Of a DNA stretch of 64,000 bases, positions 24,100 through 35,598 are shown in pieces. The DNA comes from Moniliophthora roreri (taxonomy: Eukaryota; Basidiomycota; Agaricomycetes; Agaricales; Marasmiaceae). The stretch is from positions 434,001-498,000 of the forward strand of contig LATX02000112.1 of assembly GCA_001466705.2 (NCBI GenBank). Direction: 5' to 3'. Made by a program: the position numbers and the translations under genes. Each line of letters begins with the position of its first letter. Position 1 is the stretch's first letter. The notes beneath the pieces were generated by a model. The model made no database searches, had not been told where the DNA came from, and worked only from the letters and a program-made list of their open reading frames with translations.

Positions 24100-25915
24100 A
24101 TGTCTAACGGTAGTTCTCTCGGGAATCTACCTGGTTTCTTCTGGGATCCAGTCAGGAGGCGATATTTTCCCATTTCCCAGGTAAATCCCTCGCCCTCAAC
24201 CAGTTCTAGGGGCCAGAACGCGAATAAACGTAGCCGTGTACCCGAGTCGTCATCGACCTCACAACTTGTATCCCGTGGCAAGAATAAAAAAAAGGAAAAT
24301 AACTCGGACAGGAAGACAAATGATCGTAATGGATCCAATAGAGATGTAGTTGCAGAGCAGACTCCTGAGGATATGGATATTAGTGATGCAACGACAAGTC
24401 TGCGGTCAATGCCTGGAACGCGATGGCGAAATGCCCGGAGAGAAATCCGAGATAGGTTGAGTTATGCAGACAGGGAAAAGGCTTCTCAGTACGTTATGTC
24501 TTTAAATCTTACTCCCAGCTAATGGATTGCTCTTAGTGACCTCAACACATTAGGTATCATATCGAGACTATCTTCAGGGCCTTCACAAGCCCCGTCACCT
24601 TCGGTCATAGGCAACAGTGTCACGACTTTCGCTAGCTCCCAGAAGTACCACACCGGTACATTTGACAAGTGGGGAGCCAGGCCTATTCGGTTCATAGGAG
24701 ACAGCCAAGGCTGGTTGTATTCTTACATCGATCCGCCTCAGAATCTTTGGAGTACTTCATTGGCGGATGCAGTGGAAGTGTTGTCCGAAATTAATTTACA
24801 CCCCCATGGCGAGGTAAAGCCGTGCCCTATATTTCGACCTAAGGACCTCACTAAGCTTTTGAAAGGTATCCTCAATATCTCTTTCGAAAGATCTATGCAT
24901 GTTCGTATGGCTTCCATACTAATCCTACTCTCATGGTTGCTCATACCGGAGCTCCCACAGTGCGACTTGTTTTGGTCCAACCACGCGAATATCTCTACAA
25001 TCTCTACATGAACCAAGGTATTGATGTTACACCTGCCTCAGTTATAGATACTGAAACAATCTCCACTAGCCGAACGACAATTGTTACCCTACCTTCAGTC
25101 CATGACGTTCGATGCTCTACAATCCTCCCATCCTCCGCCCACGTTTTAGGCGCAGCTAAGAAAGCCGTGCACATCAACTCGCCTGAGATAAGGCACGGGC
25201 TCAGAGAGTTGCCCACAGGCAGCGACGTTTTCTCGCTGTGCAGTACTGGGGAGGCGCGTCATCATACCTTTTCTCTCTAAGCGCCACTCACAACCGTTTA
25301 GAACCTCGTTTACGCCGGATGTCGATATGGCCAGGTCTTACGTTTCGATTTGCGTGCACCCAATCCCAAGGCTGACAAGCTGAGACTATCTGTTTCGGAA
25401 TACCCGAGGAGCACAGTTGTTCATATGAGCACCCTTCCAATACCAGATTGGGAAATGTTAGTGACTAGAATGGATGGCGAGGTACGCTTAACACCATTCA
25501 CTTCTGTGCGTTACGTTAATAATCGAGAAGTTGCGTACATTTGACCTCCGTTTCGTGTCGTCGAAGTCAGAAACGATGCCGACCAGGTCGTTCAATGGTC
25601 ATGTAGGCGGGCTGAACCCTCGATCTGTGAGCTATATAGTCCAAAAGTTAAAAAGGTTAAAACACTCATGCAGTTTGACAGAGTATCGCAGTTTCCTCAG
25701 AGGGTAACTATGTTTTCACAGCTGGTGACGATGGATGTGTGAGAGGCTGGTCTTTACGAACCAGTGAAGTGGATCCGCAGATAACTACAGGGAAGTATGC
25801 GCGTAGGATGTGTTTATCCGTAGCGAATGAGGGTGTGGAAGGTTTCGTCGGGGATCAGCTCTGGGCAGCTGGTGTAGGAGAATCAGGGAGGGGCATAGTC
25901 AGCTGGTGTTTATAG
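24100..25915 (+). CDS. DCAF4/WDR21-like WD40 protein
   Basis: The start MSNGSSLGNLPGFFWDPVRRRYFPI matches the N-terminal signature of the DCAF4 family, proposed substrate receptors of CUL4-DDB1 ubiquitin ligases. A basic, Ser-rich linker follows, then WD40-type repeats (YACSYGFHTNPTLMV; NLVYAGCRYGQVLRFDLRA; ELRTFDLRFVSSKS; YVFTAGDDGCVRGWSLRT), ending GRGIVSWCL. Exons: 24100-24488, 24537-24813, 24891 to an unclear donor, 25302-25481, 25531-25626, 25682-25915; every certain exon keeps phase. The third donor is unclear. Either GT at 25227 is used, which removes part of a repeat, or a GC donor at 25254, or the site is damaged. Function is inferred from the family. Confidence 0.8.
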
Positions 25916-26033
25916 CATAGTCCTCTCGTAATGTAACACAGTAGTAGATTATTACGGTGCCTTCAGCTGAATTGCCATATGTCGTCACTTGAACTTCCGC
26001 TTCGGGACGGTCCCTGCTGTCCCCCAAACTTCG

Positions 26034-26583
26034 ATGTCCAGCTCGCCTGGCTCAAGCAACGACCCGACCACCGACCCCACATCTAATAAACAGCTTCCTC
26101 ACTACAACGGAAAACTTACTCACGATGCTCTAGAGGCGCGTTTCCTTGTTCATGTAATGATGTCCACGATTCGCTGAAAATATTGTGCAGACGGTGAAAC
26201 ACTTGGGCCAAGTGCCTTGCGCTCGCAATAGCCTGTTGACTGGATTGGCCAGTGGTGCTGGGATGGCCTTTATTCGAGGGATGTCTGTTGGTGCGTCTCC
26301 ATAGTATTTTGTATTACACATTATTGACTATGCACTACGCTACCCGATAAAGCTCCCATAACCGCAGGGCATTGGTTCGCAGCTACATTCGTGGTAGTAT
26401 CAATGGGTTCATGGTGCGCTGCCCCTTCTCTTCTCTAAACAAAAGCAAGAAATTAAATCAAACGACAGGCATCTATGCCAGAAACAGATTGCGGATGAGC
26501 GTCAGAAAGTTCAACAGATCATCGAAAGTTCCCCGAAACGTGTATTGAAAAAGGACGACGATGCTGGTCCTTTGAAACAATGA
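26034..26583 (+). CDS. COX20: Cytochrome c oxidase assembly protein COX20
   Basis: A mitochondrial inner-membrane chaperone that helps process and assemble Cox2 into complex IV. Exons 26034-26153, 26191-26290, 26368-26413 and 26469-26583 give 381 bases (126 aa). The family block is clear: VKHLGQVPCARNSLLTGLAS, then the first membrane span with FIRGMSVG, the second span (TFVVVSMGSWHLCQKQ), and the basic tail RQKVQQIIESSPKRVLKKD. I start at the first ATG in frame; an upstream TTG-led extension has no support. It converges with the rhodanese-like gene with a gap of only 56 bp. Confidence 0.92.
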
Positions 26584-26639
26584 TATCCATTAGATCACTA
26601 TTATTGAGGGACTTCGTGGGTCTCACCGAGAAGCCTTGT

Positions 26640-27275
26640 TCAATGCCAGTCTGAAGCCCAAACGTCCTTACTCCAGTTTTCAACGAGCTCTGGATCGTCC
26701 TGGGGGTTTTCATCAATGGACTCGGCCTTGATGCAGAAGAGTCGAATCGGGCGCACCTTGTATTTTACTTGGAATTGCGAAAATCCATCACGAAGCACCA
26801 CCACTTCTGTTGTTGACCCCTCAGTACCCTCTTCAAGAACGTTTTGCCGCGTCTCCTGGTATATCTTTCGATGTAAATCAATCTTAAATCTCTACTCATT
26901 CAAACCCCAAAATATGACTGATGACCTACACGAGCAGCCTTTGGACCTCTGTATCGCAATAAATTTTCATTTAACTTGACAGCTATAGGTCGCTCACCGA
27001 ACTTGAGATAGTGTACAATGGAAGATCACCAAAGGCACATCCTTCGTATCCTTTACCAACTCATCCACATGCATAAGAAAATCCTTTGAGGGCTTATTGA
27101 GCGCTCCCTTGATATTCCCTCCTTCGAAATCGTCGTCTCGGACGTCGACAACGAGATAATCCTTGTTGGCGACTTTGTTGCTCTTGATGACGTCTGCCAG
27201 TTCCTAAGTTGCATTGAGGATGGGGAAGTGAAAAGGAAAGAATGGTCGTACATCTCCGGTGATGTATTTGGTCAT
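26640..27275 (-). CDS. Rhodanese/Cdc25-like phosphatase (Ibp1/Ych1 type)
   Basis: A single rhodanese-fold domain of about 150 aa. The start is MTKYITGDELADVIKSNK, then DYLVVDVRDDDFEGGNIKGA, the active-site loop HCTLSQVRGPKAAR (Cys-x5-Arg, around 26985), FQVKYKDDPELVENW and the end DVWASDWH. This matches the small fungal Cdc25-like group (fission yeast Ibp1, budding yeast Ych1), whose members have phosphatase or arsenate-reductase activity. The catalytic Cys and Arg are both present. Four introns splice in frame; the last one, before DDPELVENW, is also readable without a stop. Confidence 0.88.
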
Positions 27276-27607
27276 CTTGGGTTTTGAGAGACGTCGCGAT
27301 GATGATAAGAAGGTCTGTGTGCTTGGGTACCGAAGTACTCTAAAAATGTGCATACCTAGTAACAACTACCGTGACGTCACGTTCTGCTCATCAACACTTC
27401 CCGAACATTTTTACAGTTGAAATTGCTCCAATTCTGGATACATGTGATAGACTAGAGAAATAATGTCCAAGGAAAGAATGTCTGCAAGTTTGCAGCTTGC
27501 ATGAGGGACGGGAAACACAGTCGCCGGGACATAAAGAAAAACTAAGAACTAAACAAGAGAAATGCCATAGATACACTTGATAAAAAATACAACCTTGTTC
27601 CGCTTCA
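27276..27607. other. Intergenic: rhodanese promoter
   Basis: 332 bases upstream of the minus-strand rhodanese gene and after the stop of the next minus-strand gene. No further gene seen. Confidence 0.4.
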
Positions 27608-29336
27608 TCACCATCTCCCAGAGATCTTTCCCACCCCCCAAGCGAATCCACCACCGCCAATGGGAACTAGTAAAATCCAAACTCCCAGATCCCATATAAT
27701 CCGACGTTGCCACTGCTTCTTCTGTAACGCTTGCTCCTTTCTTCGTAAGAGAGGATCATCAGCGGAAGACTGTGGTGCATCATCACTAAACGTGGCCGTT
27801 GGGTTGGGTGTAGATGGATTTGGCATAACGATTGACAACGGCCGACGGAAGAAGTGGTTTATAATATGAAGTAGCGCTAGAGAAAGTATGATAAACATAA
27901 AGCCGCGACTAGCTGAAAGAAGGTATCGCACCTGGTAGGAAGTACGTAGCAGATAGTGCGCAACTCAGCAGGATATCACTGAATATGCCTGATACTTTGG
28001 CCGGTACAAAAGCAAGAAGTACCACAATCAAGAACACCAGAATACGCGAGATCGGCACGGACGTTCTCCCTCTTATATGTTCAGGAATTGGGAGTTTCGG
28101 AGTAGTGGCGAGAATAGATGGGATTCCTGTAATAAGGGTCGCAGCATCGAAGAACATGATGAATGGTCTTATTTTCAGAGCTGGGTTTTTCTGCCAGAAT
28201 CCAGAAGATATTAGCATAACCCAACAGAAAATTAAGAGACACTAACGGCTTGCAGGCGATTCGGGAACGCCGCGAACACGATGAGAGGTATGGCGAAGCA
28301 AACAGCTAGTGCTACAGAGAGTGATGATAAAAATCTGAATGAGCGTGATAGCGGACGTTTGAGCACCGCAGAAGAGTTGGGCTGCATGCTCGCCTTCAAG
28401 GATGCATGCAAGGTGAGAGTATTTGAGGTGCTGAATGCGAAAGCAATGGTGGCTGGATAGAAATTCAATATTTGCATGCAGGGACGAGCATGCATTACTC
28501 ACTTATTCCTTGCCATAGTGTACCCATTCTCAGCCAGCTCTCACTCACTTTCAGAGCCCCTTTGGAATGTGCGTAAGCAACCAATATGAACCACACCATG
28601 TAAGTGGCTATGGATATCCATGTCGAATAAATGACGGTCCTGGATGCAAGAGACTGTCCGAGGCAGAATGGGAACAGGAAAAACCCTAGGATAAAGCATA
28701 ACACAGTCGGGGTAACAGTCGGAAGATCATCGGTGAGCAAGGGTACTAGCAGAGCTACGGCAACTATTGAATTGTTGGAGTATCATTAGAAGTAGGGATT
28801 GAGGACGAATTTAAAGCCTACGTACCCCGTAGATAAACGATGGCCAGCAAGGTCCTTAAAACCCCCGTCCCAAGTTGAACAATACTCCGGATCGCTTGTC
28901 GTCTTCGTTTCATTCTCCTTCGACTCCTCGCAAACACATCGACGACTGCATCCGCTAAATCATCTTTACGTATATGTCGACCCAACATAAACCATATTTG
29001 ACGAGCAAAAGCCGAGAGGAAAGCGAAGAGGAACAGGGCAGGAAGACCGAATTTCAGGGGAATGCCGACATTGGGAAGTAACATGGAGCCCAACTTCAAA
29101 TGCGGTGAAAGAAGGTAGAGAAAGACAAAAGTTGGTGATAAAGGTTGGGCACTGGACCTGCCAAGCTGGAACTGGGAATCCGTTTGTTCGTTTTCTCCTT
29201 CATCAAAGTCGAATAGATTGTCGTCCTCGTCCTCGTCGCCGTGAACAAGAACGAGATGGGAGGTCGAATCTACTGCGTGGAGGCCATCCGAATCGTCGCT
29301 GGCAGAACTTATTGACGAACGACGACTTGAGCTCAT
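27608..29336 (-). CDS. Multi-pass membrane protein, possibly an amino-acid transporter-like protein
   Basis: The start is MSSSRRSSISSASDDSDGLH (29336), followed by a long acidic and Ser-rich cytosolic region. Then come about ten hydrophobic segments, for example FGLPALFLFAFLSAF, PTVLCFILGFFLFPF, SVALAVCFAIPLIVFAAF and FLIVVLLAFVPAKVSG. The segment around IAFAFSTSNTLTLHASLKAS resembles the helix-1 region of AAAP/Avt-type vacuolar amino-acid transporters, but I cannot be sure of the family. The C-terminal part is a charged loop (DDPLLRRKEQALQKKQ) and a last span ending GVGKISGRW. Several short introns. Substrate unknown. Confidence 0.7.
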
Positions 29337-29503
29337 CGTTGCAGCGGTATGTGTTACGAACGTCCCCCTCGTTATTGTCAATTGCTTAGTAACCGGCCTG
29401 AGCGTCTGTAAAAAGCGCGGCTGCAGCAGACATTTCTCATCGGTATTTGAAACGATAATGATACAGGTTACTTGATACAGGTTACTTGATGATAAGACTT
29501 TGA

Positions 29504-31048
29504 TCATACAATGTATCCTCTTTCCACTCTTATTTCCACCTGAAGACCTGGATGCTTCTTGCAAAGCAAAGCAACGGCAATCTCCTCATACTTGAAAAGC
29601 CCGGGCCCGACGCCAGCCTGCTCGCTTCCCTGAGCACAAGTCCGAGTAAACACAGACAATGTTTCCAGCCCATCAGGTAATGGGAAGGTACCTCTCGCAA
29701 AACTGAGAGTCCAGAACTGCATATATGCGTGAATAGATGACTTTTCATGTGAACTGTTAAGGAATCGTACCACATGCGGTTCAGTGAGACGGAAGGCTTC
29801 CACACAATCGAAAAGGTAAAGACTTTCATTGAGCTCTTCGTCAGCTAGGTTGGCCGGTCCGTACACTTCTAGCAGCGGCCAGACGATTTGCAGGTCATCA
29901 TCCGGCATCCCGTCAACTTCTCCTTGTTCGTCTTGATCCAACTGTCCGTCTGGGCGCACTTGTTGATAGTAACAATCGAATGCGACAATTGCTAGGTGCT
30001 TCAGCCGAGGCAACAGTTCGGATAGTTTAGACACCACTTTGGATTCATCTGTCACCGGTGGAAGCTTGAGGCTCTCCAGCGATATCGAAGATAGTCTGAC
30101 TGATGTCAAGGCCTGGAGAAGGGCGCAATCCCAGTGCGTAGAGTCGTAGAATAGTGTGGGCCGAATGTTGATACTTTGTAGAGGTCGACCGGGTGCAAGG
30201 AGTGATACTAGACAGATAGGCCCTTCGTAATGACTCAGTTCCGACACACAGCCCGACGGGAGCGAATTTGGCAGGATTTCGGGGTCACTTTCAGCATCAC
30301 AAATGATGGTGAGTGCTTGTAGCATTGGGCTACGCTGCAAGAGGCGGAACAGACCCCGAAAATCACCACCCTTCACGTTGACAGTGATCTCTCGCAGGAG
30401 TGGCAAGTCAACGCCTGAAAAGTGTTCAATGAACATATCCGAGGCAAGCATATCATGTATATTGAGGATGCACAGGGTCTCGGGGGACACCAGCAGGGGG
30501 CCATCTCTGCATATGAAAGCGTCAAAAGCATTAGAATAGTCGAACCTCTGCAAAGGCAATGTCACGCCATCCCGGTCGTCGATAGCGCAACCATTTATCG
30601 ATAAAAACGACAAATGCACCAAAGTAGACAAATGACGACACACTACACCGTCCAACGAAAGTCTATCCAACGTCAGGGAGGTCAGACCGGCAAACGTGGG
30701 CAGAAGTGTAACCCATATTTGGATGACTTCTAAGTGCGTATACAGATGTCCTTCCCTGGCCGAGAAGTAACACTGGCGAACCATCTTCCCCAAACGCGCA
30801 TCCTTCTGGAGCCCTTGCAACCTTACTAGCTTTCTCTGGAGAATCCCCCGTTTCTCCTCTCCATCTCCCTGAACCGCGGGATAGCCCAAGTCAACTGTGA
30901 ACGACCGAAACAGCATCGGCTGGCACATTTCCCGGAACTGTCGACTGACGAGAACGAGGCTACAGACGTCCTCTCGGTCTGTAATGTAGCTCCAGCATAA
31001 CCGCAGAATCTCTGGGGGCAGGCACGAAATGTCGGTCGTGGAGGTCAT
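29504..31048 (-). CDS. F-box / leucine-rich-repeat-like protein
   Basis: A single open exon of 514 aa from MTSTTDISCLPPEILRLCW. The N-terminus is an F-box (LPPEILRLCWSYITDREDV, then SLVLVSRQF), which docks to Skp1 in SCF ubiquitin ligases. The rest is a solenoid of degenerate leucine-rich repeats (LTSLTLDRLSL, HLSFLSING, LESLKLPPV, LKHLAIVAFD). Mushroom genomes carry large, fast-changing families of such genes, and the target cannot be told from sequence. The open frame continues upstream of the chosen Met to 31360, but the F-box fits a start at 31048. Confidence 0.85.
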   Translation of the reverse strand: MTSTTDISCLPPEILRLCWSYITDREDVCSLVLVSRQFREMCQPMLFRSFTVDLGYPAVQGDGEEKRGILQRKLVRLQGLQKDARLGKMVRQCYFSAREGHLYTHLEVIQIWVTLLPTFAGLTSLTLDRLSLDGVVCRHLSTLVHLSFLSINGCAIDDRDGVTLPLQRFDYSNAFDAFICRDGPLLVSPETLCILNIHDMLASDMFIEHFSGVDLPLLREITVNVKGGDFRGLFRLLQRSPMLQALTIICDAESDPEILPNSLPSGCVSELSHYEGPICLVSLLAPGRPLQSINIRPTLFYDSTHWDCALLQALTSVRLSSISLESLKLPPVTDESKVVSKLSELLPRLKHLAIVAFDCYYQQVRPDGQLDQDEQGEVDGMPDDDLQIVWPLLEVYGPANLADEELNESLYLFDCVEAFRLTEPHVVRFLNSSHEKSSIHAYMQFWTLSFARGTFPLPDGLETLSVFTRTCAQGSEQAGVGPGLFKYEEIAVALLCKKHPGLQVEIRVERGYIV

Positions 31049-31438
31049 TGTATAACGAGGGTGTCGGGTGAGATGGTGAATGAAGTTGGGGGACAACCGG
31101 GTTTGGCTTGTGGTAATTATACACGTCCCATAACACCGTGATTCTTCGTGACTCAGTAAACTTGAACAGATTTGTATACCTTTGGGGTTGATTGCAAAAG
31201 GTGGTCCAAGCACTGCCAAATCAGGATTCACAATCGCGAACATGAGGCTGCACAGCAAGGCAGTTTGAGCTGACTGGATTACGGTGAAAGGACTATGACT
31301 GACCAGGCCTATTTCATATTCTCCCATCCCGCAGCTGGACAAAAGTATTAGATCTGCCAATGTCCGAGATGTGATAGATACAGCGGAGAAGGGCCGAGGC
31401 AGTGTGACAGTGACAGATTAACCTCTAGAGGGAGTAAG
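31049..31438. other. Intergenic: F-box gene promoter region
   Basis: About 390 bases upstream of the F-box gene. The F-box frame stays open here but shows no domain. The MITE begins directly upstream. Confidence 0.4.
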
Positions 31439-31669
31439 TAAGGTACGCGTAAAATAGTTTGGGAGTATGTCACGTGCACCCTCTTGGTTTATTTCTCTTT
31501 CCACGGCGACTTTAGAGCAAAAAGGCAACTGGGGATCGATAGAATACGCTGTTCTCAGGAAATCCCCAGTGCCAGATTTTTTTCCTCCTTCGAGTGGAGC
31601 GAGAAATAATGAGAAATAATGCTCAGAACCGCACGTGACATACTCCCAAACTGTTTTACGCGTACCTTA
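31439..31669. mobile_element. 231-bp MITE with about 39-bp terminal inverted repeats
   Basis: Left arm 31439-31477 (TAAGGTACGCGTAAAATAG... onwards) matches the reverse complement of the right arm 31631-31669 with a single T/C difference. Both arms end in TA, consistent with a TA target-site duplication and Tc1/mariner-type mobilisation. The interior has no open frame, so it would depend on a transposase elsewhere. Each arm holds the palindromes ACGCGT (31445-31450; 31658-31663) and CACGTG (31471-31476; 31632-31637). Confidence 0.88.
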
Positions 31670-31844
31670 TGGCATTCAGAATTAAAACACGACCCTGTCA
31701 GAAACTCCGTGGCAGCTAATTACTTATTAGCTCGAAGGTATGTGCTACACATAGTACAGCGAACGAAGGTCGACAAATAACCGGACCGTAAGGTAGTGCA
31801 AAAAGGAAACGGAAAGTAATAAGGATAAGTGACAAAAAAAAACC

Positions 31845-33662
31845 TCATAACCCCACAACCTCAACCATATCCCCATCCTCCAGATCATAGTTTCCAATCT
31901 CCTCATCATTCCCAACCCTGTCACCATCAATGCAGAGCTGAGGGAACTTCGGCGGTACGACAGTGGCCTTCCTGCCACCTTTCTTTCCATTAACAGCAGG
32001 TACTGTGTCGCCACTCATAAACGCAGGATAATTCCCCTCCAGCCCACTCCTCTTCAAAAATGCCTTCACCACAGCACCACATTTAGCTGTCTGCCTAACG
32101 GTAAGAGAGACGTCTTTGTTGGTCATGCCAGACCGGATAGTTATTTTAATGACGTCTCCGGTATCTGCGACTGGATCCTGAGAAGGAGGTATATTTGCTG
32201 CTGCACCACCGTCATCGCTGTCGTCACTGTCGATTTCGGTTACAGGAGCGAGAGTAACAATATCGTCGCCGCTATCTGAGGTCAGTTCTATCGCGTCGGC
32301 GTCAACTAGGGCTTTGCTGTATGGGGGCTTGGTGGCGGTAATGGTAGGTTTGACGGGCGACTTGACTGGGGACGTTGGTGCCTTTCGTTCATAAGACGTT
32401 CGATTCTTCCGGATGTGGTCCCATGTCTTTTTATCGCATGCCACTTCGTTGGTTTCGTCAGTCCCGAATTCGAGAAACATTATAGGTACTCACCTATTTC
32501 TGCCTGGTTGTACATATGCAAATCCGCAGGAGAAATAGACGGGAAAAAGCGGTTACCTCTGTAGGAGAGAATCACATTTTCTGATAAGATACAGTATTCC
32601 TCTGCAATTGATTCAAAAAGGTCGCGAAAACTGTCATTCTGAGTATCATTCTGGCTGTCAGCTTATGTCAGTGTGACGCGAAGATCAAGGACTCACCCTG
32701 CGGATCTTGTAAGCCAAGGCAGGTTTCTCCCCGTTCTGGTTCAAAGGATGTGGCTGCCATTTGACAGTTATTACGACTGTCTCGCTTATGTTGCCGGCGT
32801 TGTTCGAAGCTAGGGGAGGCGGAGGTGGGGAAGAGCCTGTCTGAGTTTGGGATAACCCTCTCGATTGAGCGCGATAATTTCGACGTATCATGGCAAGTTC
32901 GGGGAGTAATGTCGTATCCTCTTCAGAATTGTCTCCCTCATCCGATATGGAAGGTGAAGCAGCACGAGCCACGTCTCCAACAGCCCGTCTAAATTGCAGT
33001 CAGGCTTGAGTCCGGGTTTTGCTCAGAGTCTGGATTTGTGACGAACCTCACAACCTCTCTAGCCGTTTGAAGACTTTCACGTGATAGATCAGGTGGAGGA
33101 GTAATGGACCTAGAGCGACTACGGCCGCGTTGCGTTTGGGTATCTCGCTTTCGTTTAGGATTGCCTTGAGCACCGTCCGAATCTTCTAGTATTAGAATAT
33201 CCGAGTCGTTGTCCGAGAGATCTTCAGACAGAAACCTGTAAGAAGCACCAAGTTTGATTTTCAGATTCTACGAGCAATAATATAGATATCCACGTACCGC
33301 TTCAGATTTTTCTCGTTCTGCCAACTCGACGTCTTGTCGTTATGCTTTCTCTTCTTTCCTCTTCTACGCGGAGATTCCTCCTCATGATCACTATCGTCAT
33401 CCACTGCAGGCTTGGGCTTGACGGGCTCTACAAATTAACGTGTCAAGATCGTTTTCTGCAACTAAACACCTTGCATACCTGTATTAATTTTCTTTATTTG
33501 TGCCCAGGTTGAACCTGCCCGGGGCTTCCGGATAAACATATCATCGTCGTCCTTAACCTCGACGGGTTGGATAAGATTTGCTGATGATGACGAGCTTGCC
33601 ACTGCATTGGCGGATTTGACTGGTCGGGGACGAGGTTTTGGACGCGAAGAGGAGGAGGACAT
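31845..33662 (-). CDS. Rad60/Esc2/NIP45-like SUMO-like-domain protein
   Basis: A nuclear genome-stability factor by family. The start is MSSSSSRPKPRPRPVKSANA. The N-terminal half is acidic and basic low complexity with SUMO-interaction-like clusters (SDILILEDSD). The middle holds a first ubiquitin-like region (ETVVITVKWQPHP ... NDSFRDLFESIAEEY ... VILSYRG). The C-terminus is a second SUMO-like domain (VIKITIRSGMTNKDVSLTV ... YDLEDGDMVEVVGL). It lacks a C-terminal Gly-Gly, as expected for a Rad60-type domain that is not conjugated. Several short introns join these segments in frame. Rad60/Esc2 proteins bind the SUMO E2 and act in replication-fork repair. Confidence 0.83.
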
Positions 33663-34461
33663 GTTGTAACGTGGGAAATAGCAGATCGCTATGCCACGCG
33701 ACGTCCTTCTCCCCTGGCACTGTGACAGCTATTTGCCTGCTCTAGTGCTGAATGTTGTCGAAACCCGAGGGGTGTATGCTAGAATAGAGGAACTGGGACT
33801 ATAGTTTCTGGTGAGTTAAAAGCCTCATTTGACGGTTCCAGATCGCTGAGCTTCAGATGCAGGTAGCTAATATGTCGTGACTGGGACGCACCATGATATT
33901 CGTGTACTGGAAGTCTGGAAATGGCCATAGAGGTTGCCTCACGGCCAAATTTCTCTTTTTTTCTTTTGCGAGCTCTTGCACTTCGACAACGAGCCGTCAG
34001 CGCATCAACTAGGACCCCTCATGCTGTCGACTCTTGCTGCTCGCAATATTGAAATATGAAGCCTCATGACCCGCTTTGTATGGTTAATGCCAAAGCTATC
34101 TTCACTAAGCGTGGTTCGTTCCGCTGTCATACATCTCGCTTGGTAGCTGGATATCTACCACTCTCGCTGCAAGTTTACAAAGATCATGAGCCTAGTGTTC
34201 AAGGTTGTGTGACGCTTGCCGTACATAGGCGGTCCACATGTATACTAGTTATTCTAGAACCTGGTCCCATTTTATAATCTCAACGTTCGAGTGAGGCAAA
34301 TCAATGTAAATGATGAATGAGCCTGGATCGATATGAATCCAAATCATCATCATTTTCATGCAAAGCCTTGAGAAGGTTTCTCACTACTAGTAGTAGTACT
34401 AGCAGCATCGAGTGAGCACGTGAACAGCCTTTGTCTCAAACGGTATCGCCATCGGACCCAA
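33663..34461. promoter_or_regulatory. Divergent promoter region, Rad60-like / capping triphosphatase
   Basis: About 800 bases between divergent starts. A 73-codon frame at 34056-34277 (+) has no recognisable content. A repeated CTAGTAGTAG run lies near 34390. No gene assigned. Confidence 0.4.
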
Positions 34462-35598
34462 ATGGATTCCGCGGAAGGACCACCTCAAAAGCGACCCCGG
34501 CATACGCAAGAAAACGGACATACCCATTCATCAATGTCTCTTCCTCCGCTCTCGCTATCCATCCTTGGGGTAGAGCCCCTCGATGAATTCACAAAGGAAA
34601 TTGCGGATTTCATTCACCATATGATCACGGTTAAAGCAGCGGATGCACCGTCGGGAGCTAGCGTCGAGGTTGAAGCCAGAATCGGATTGCTGAAGGAGAG
34701 AGAAAGAGGAGGGCAGAGGTTGAATTTACCGCTGCTTGTTGAGACGAGTATGTGTGTGATCAAGCCTTTTTTTTTTAGATGAAAAGTACTCATGGATCGC
34801 AGTTCTCAAACCAGATTCATTAGAATGTCGATTCGAGTCGAATATGACTGCTGTATGTCTTCCAAGTACTGCTATCGTTCTTACAGGTATCACATACCCG
34901 GCGTACATTCCAGCACCAGCATAAACACTTTAACGGTCTCCTCAACAAACTCAAGATATCTTCCTCTCAACCGGGATACGCATCGGGCACTCCGTTGGAC
35001 TATAGTCACCTATATCTCGTCGATTCATTCTACCAGGATACCAATTCGCGAGATAAAATACGCGTAACGAGAGACGAAAAATCCGGTCAAGTCGTGGAGA
35101 GTATGCGAAAACTAAGGTTGGGAGATCTTAATATCTATAGTCCAAAAAGAGCGGCAGACTGGAGGGTTAGTGTTAATCTGGAGATACCAGGTGCGCATGC
35201 GCTCCGTATAACATTGACCGCTGACCGACTGCATATGTTTGTTAGTTCAAATACCGGCAGGACAACCATTATATTCGAGAAGAAAGGATAGGATGAGCTA
35301 TTCCCATGAAGAATTCACGATAGATCTAACGCAAGTAACATCCTCCAATGCAGCCGGTCCGGTATGTCTACGCCCATCTACAAATGCATATTCTTGCGCT
35401 GATCGCTGCAAGCCCGAGGTTTTACATGAACTGGAACTGGAGATTACTCGACCAGAATTATTGGCGTACACTGCCGCTCGACGAGGAGACCCCAACGTCT
35501 CGGAACACGAGCGAAGTGCCTTTGATGAGCTAATTCGTGCATTTGTCAATAACGCACGGATATTGGTGAGGAATTCGTTGAATGAGGGATGGCATTAG
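34462..35598 (+). CDS. mRNA capping enzyme 5'-triphosphatase (Cet1/Pct1 family)
   Basis: A metal-dependent RNA triphosphatase that removes the gamma phosphate from nascent mRNA 5' ends, the first capping step, in the nucleus. I start at ATG 34462 (MDSAEGPPQKRPRHT). The tunnel-fold motifs are visible: motif A SVEVEARIGLL, the strand DWRVSVNLEIP, the segment KDRMSYSHEEFTIDLTQV, and the second metal-binding Glu cluster LHELELEITRPELL. The C-terminus is FVNNARILVRNSL. Introns at about 34752-34802 and 34855-34911 restore a continuous frame (VETILKPDSLECRFESNM, then HKHFNGLLNKLK), with further introns after NLEIP and after ASSNAAGPV-type sequence. The fold is fungal-specific compared with animal and plant capping enzymes. 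Confidence 0.9.

Noticed and set aside
29504..31360. N-terminal extension of the F-box protein to 31360
   Set aside because: The extra 104 residues lie ahead of the F-box, show no domain and run toward the MITE; the Met at 31048 directly before the F-box is the better start.
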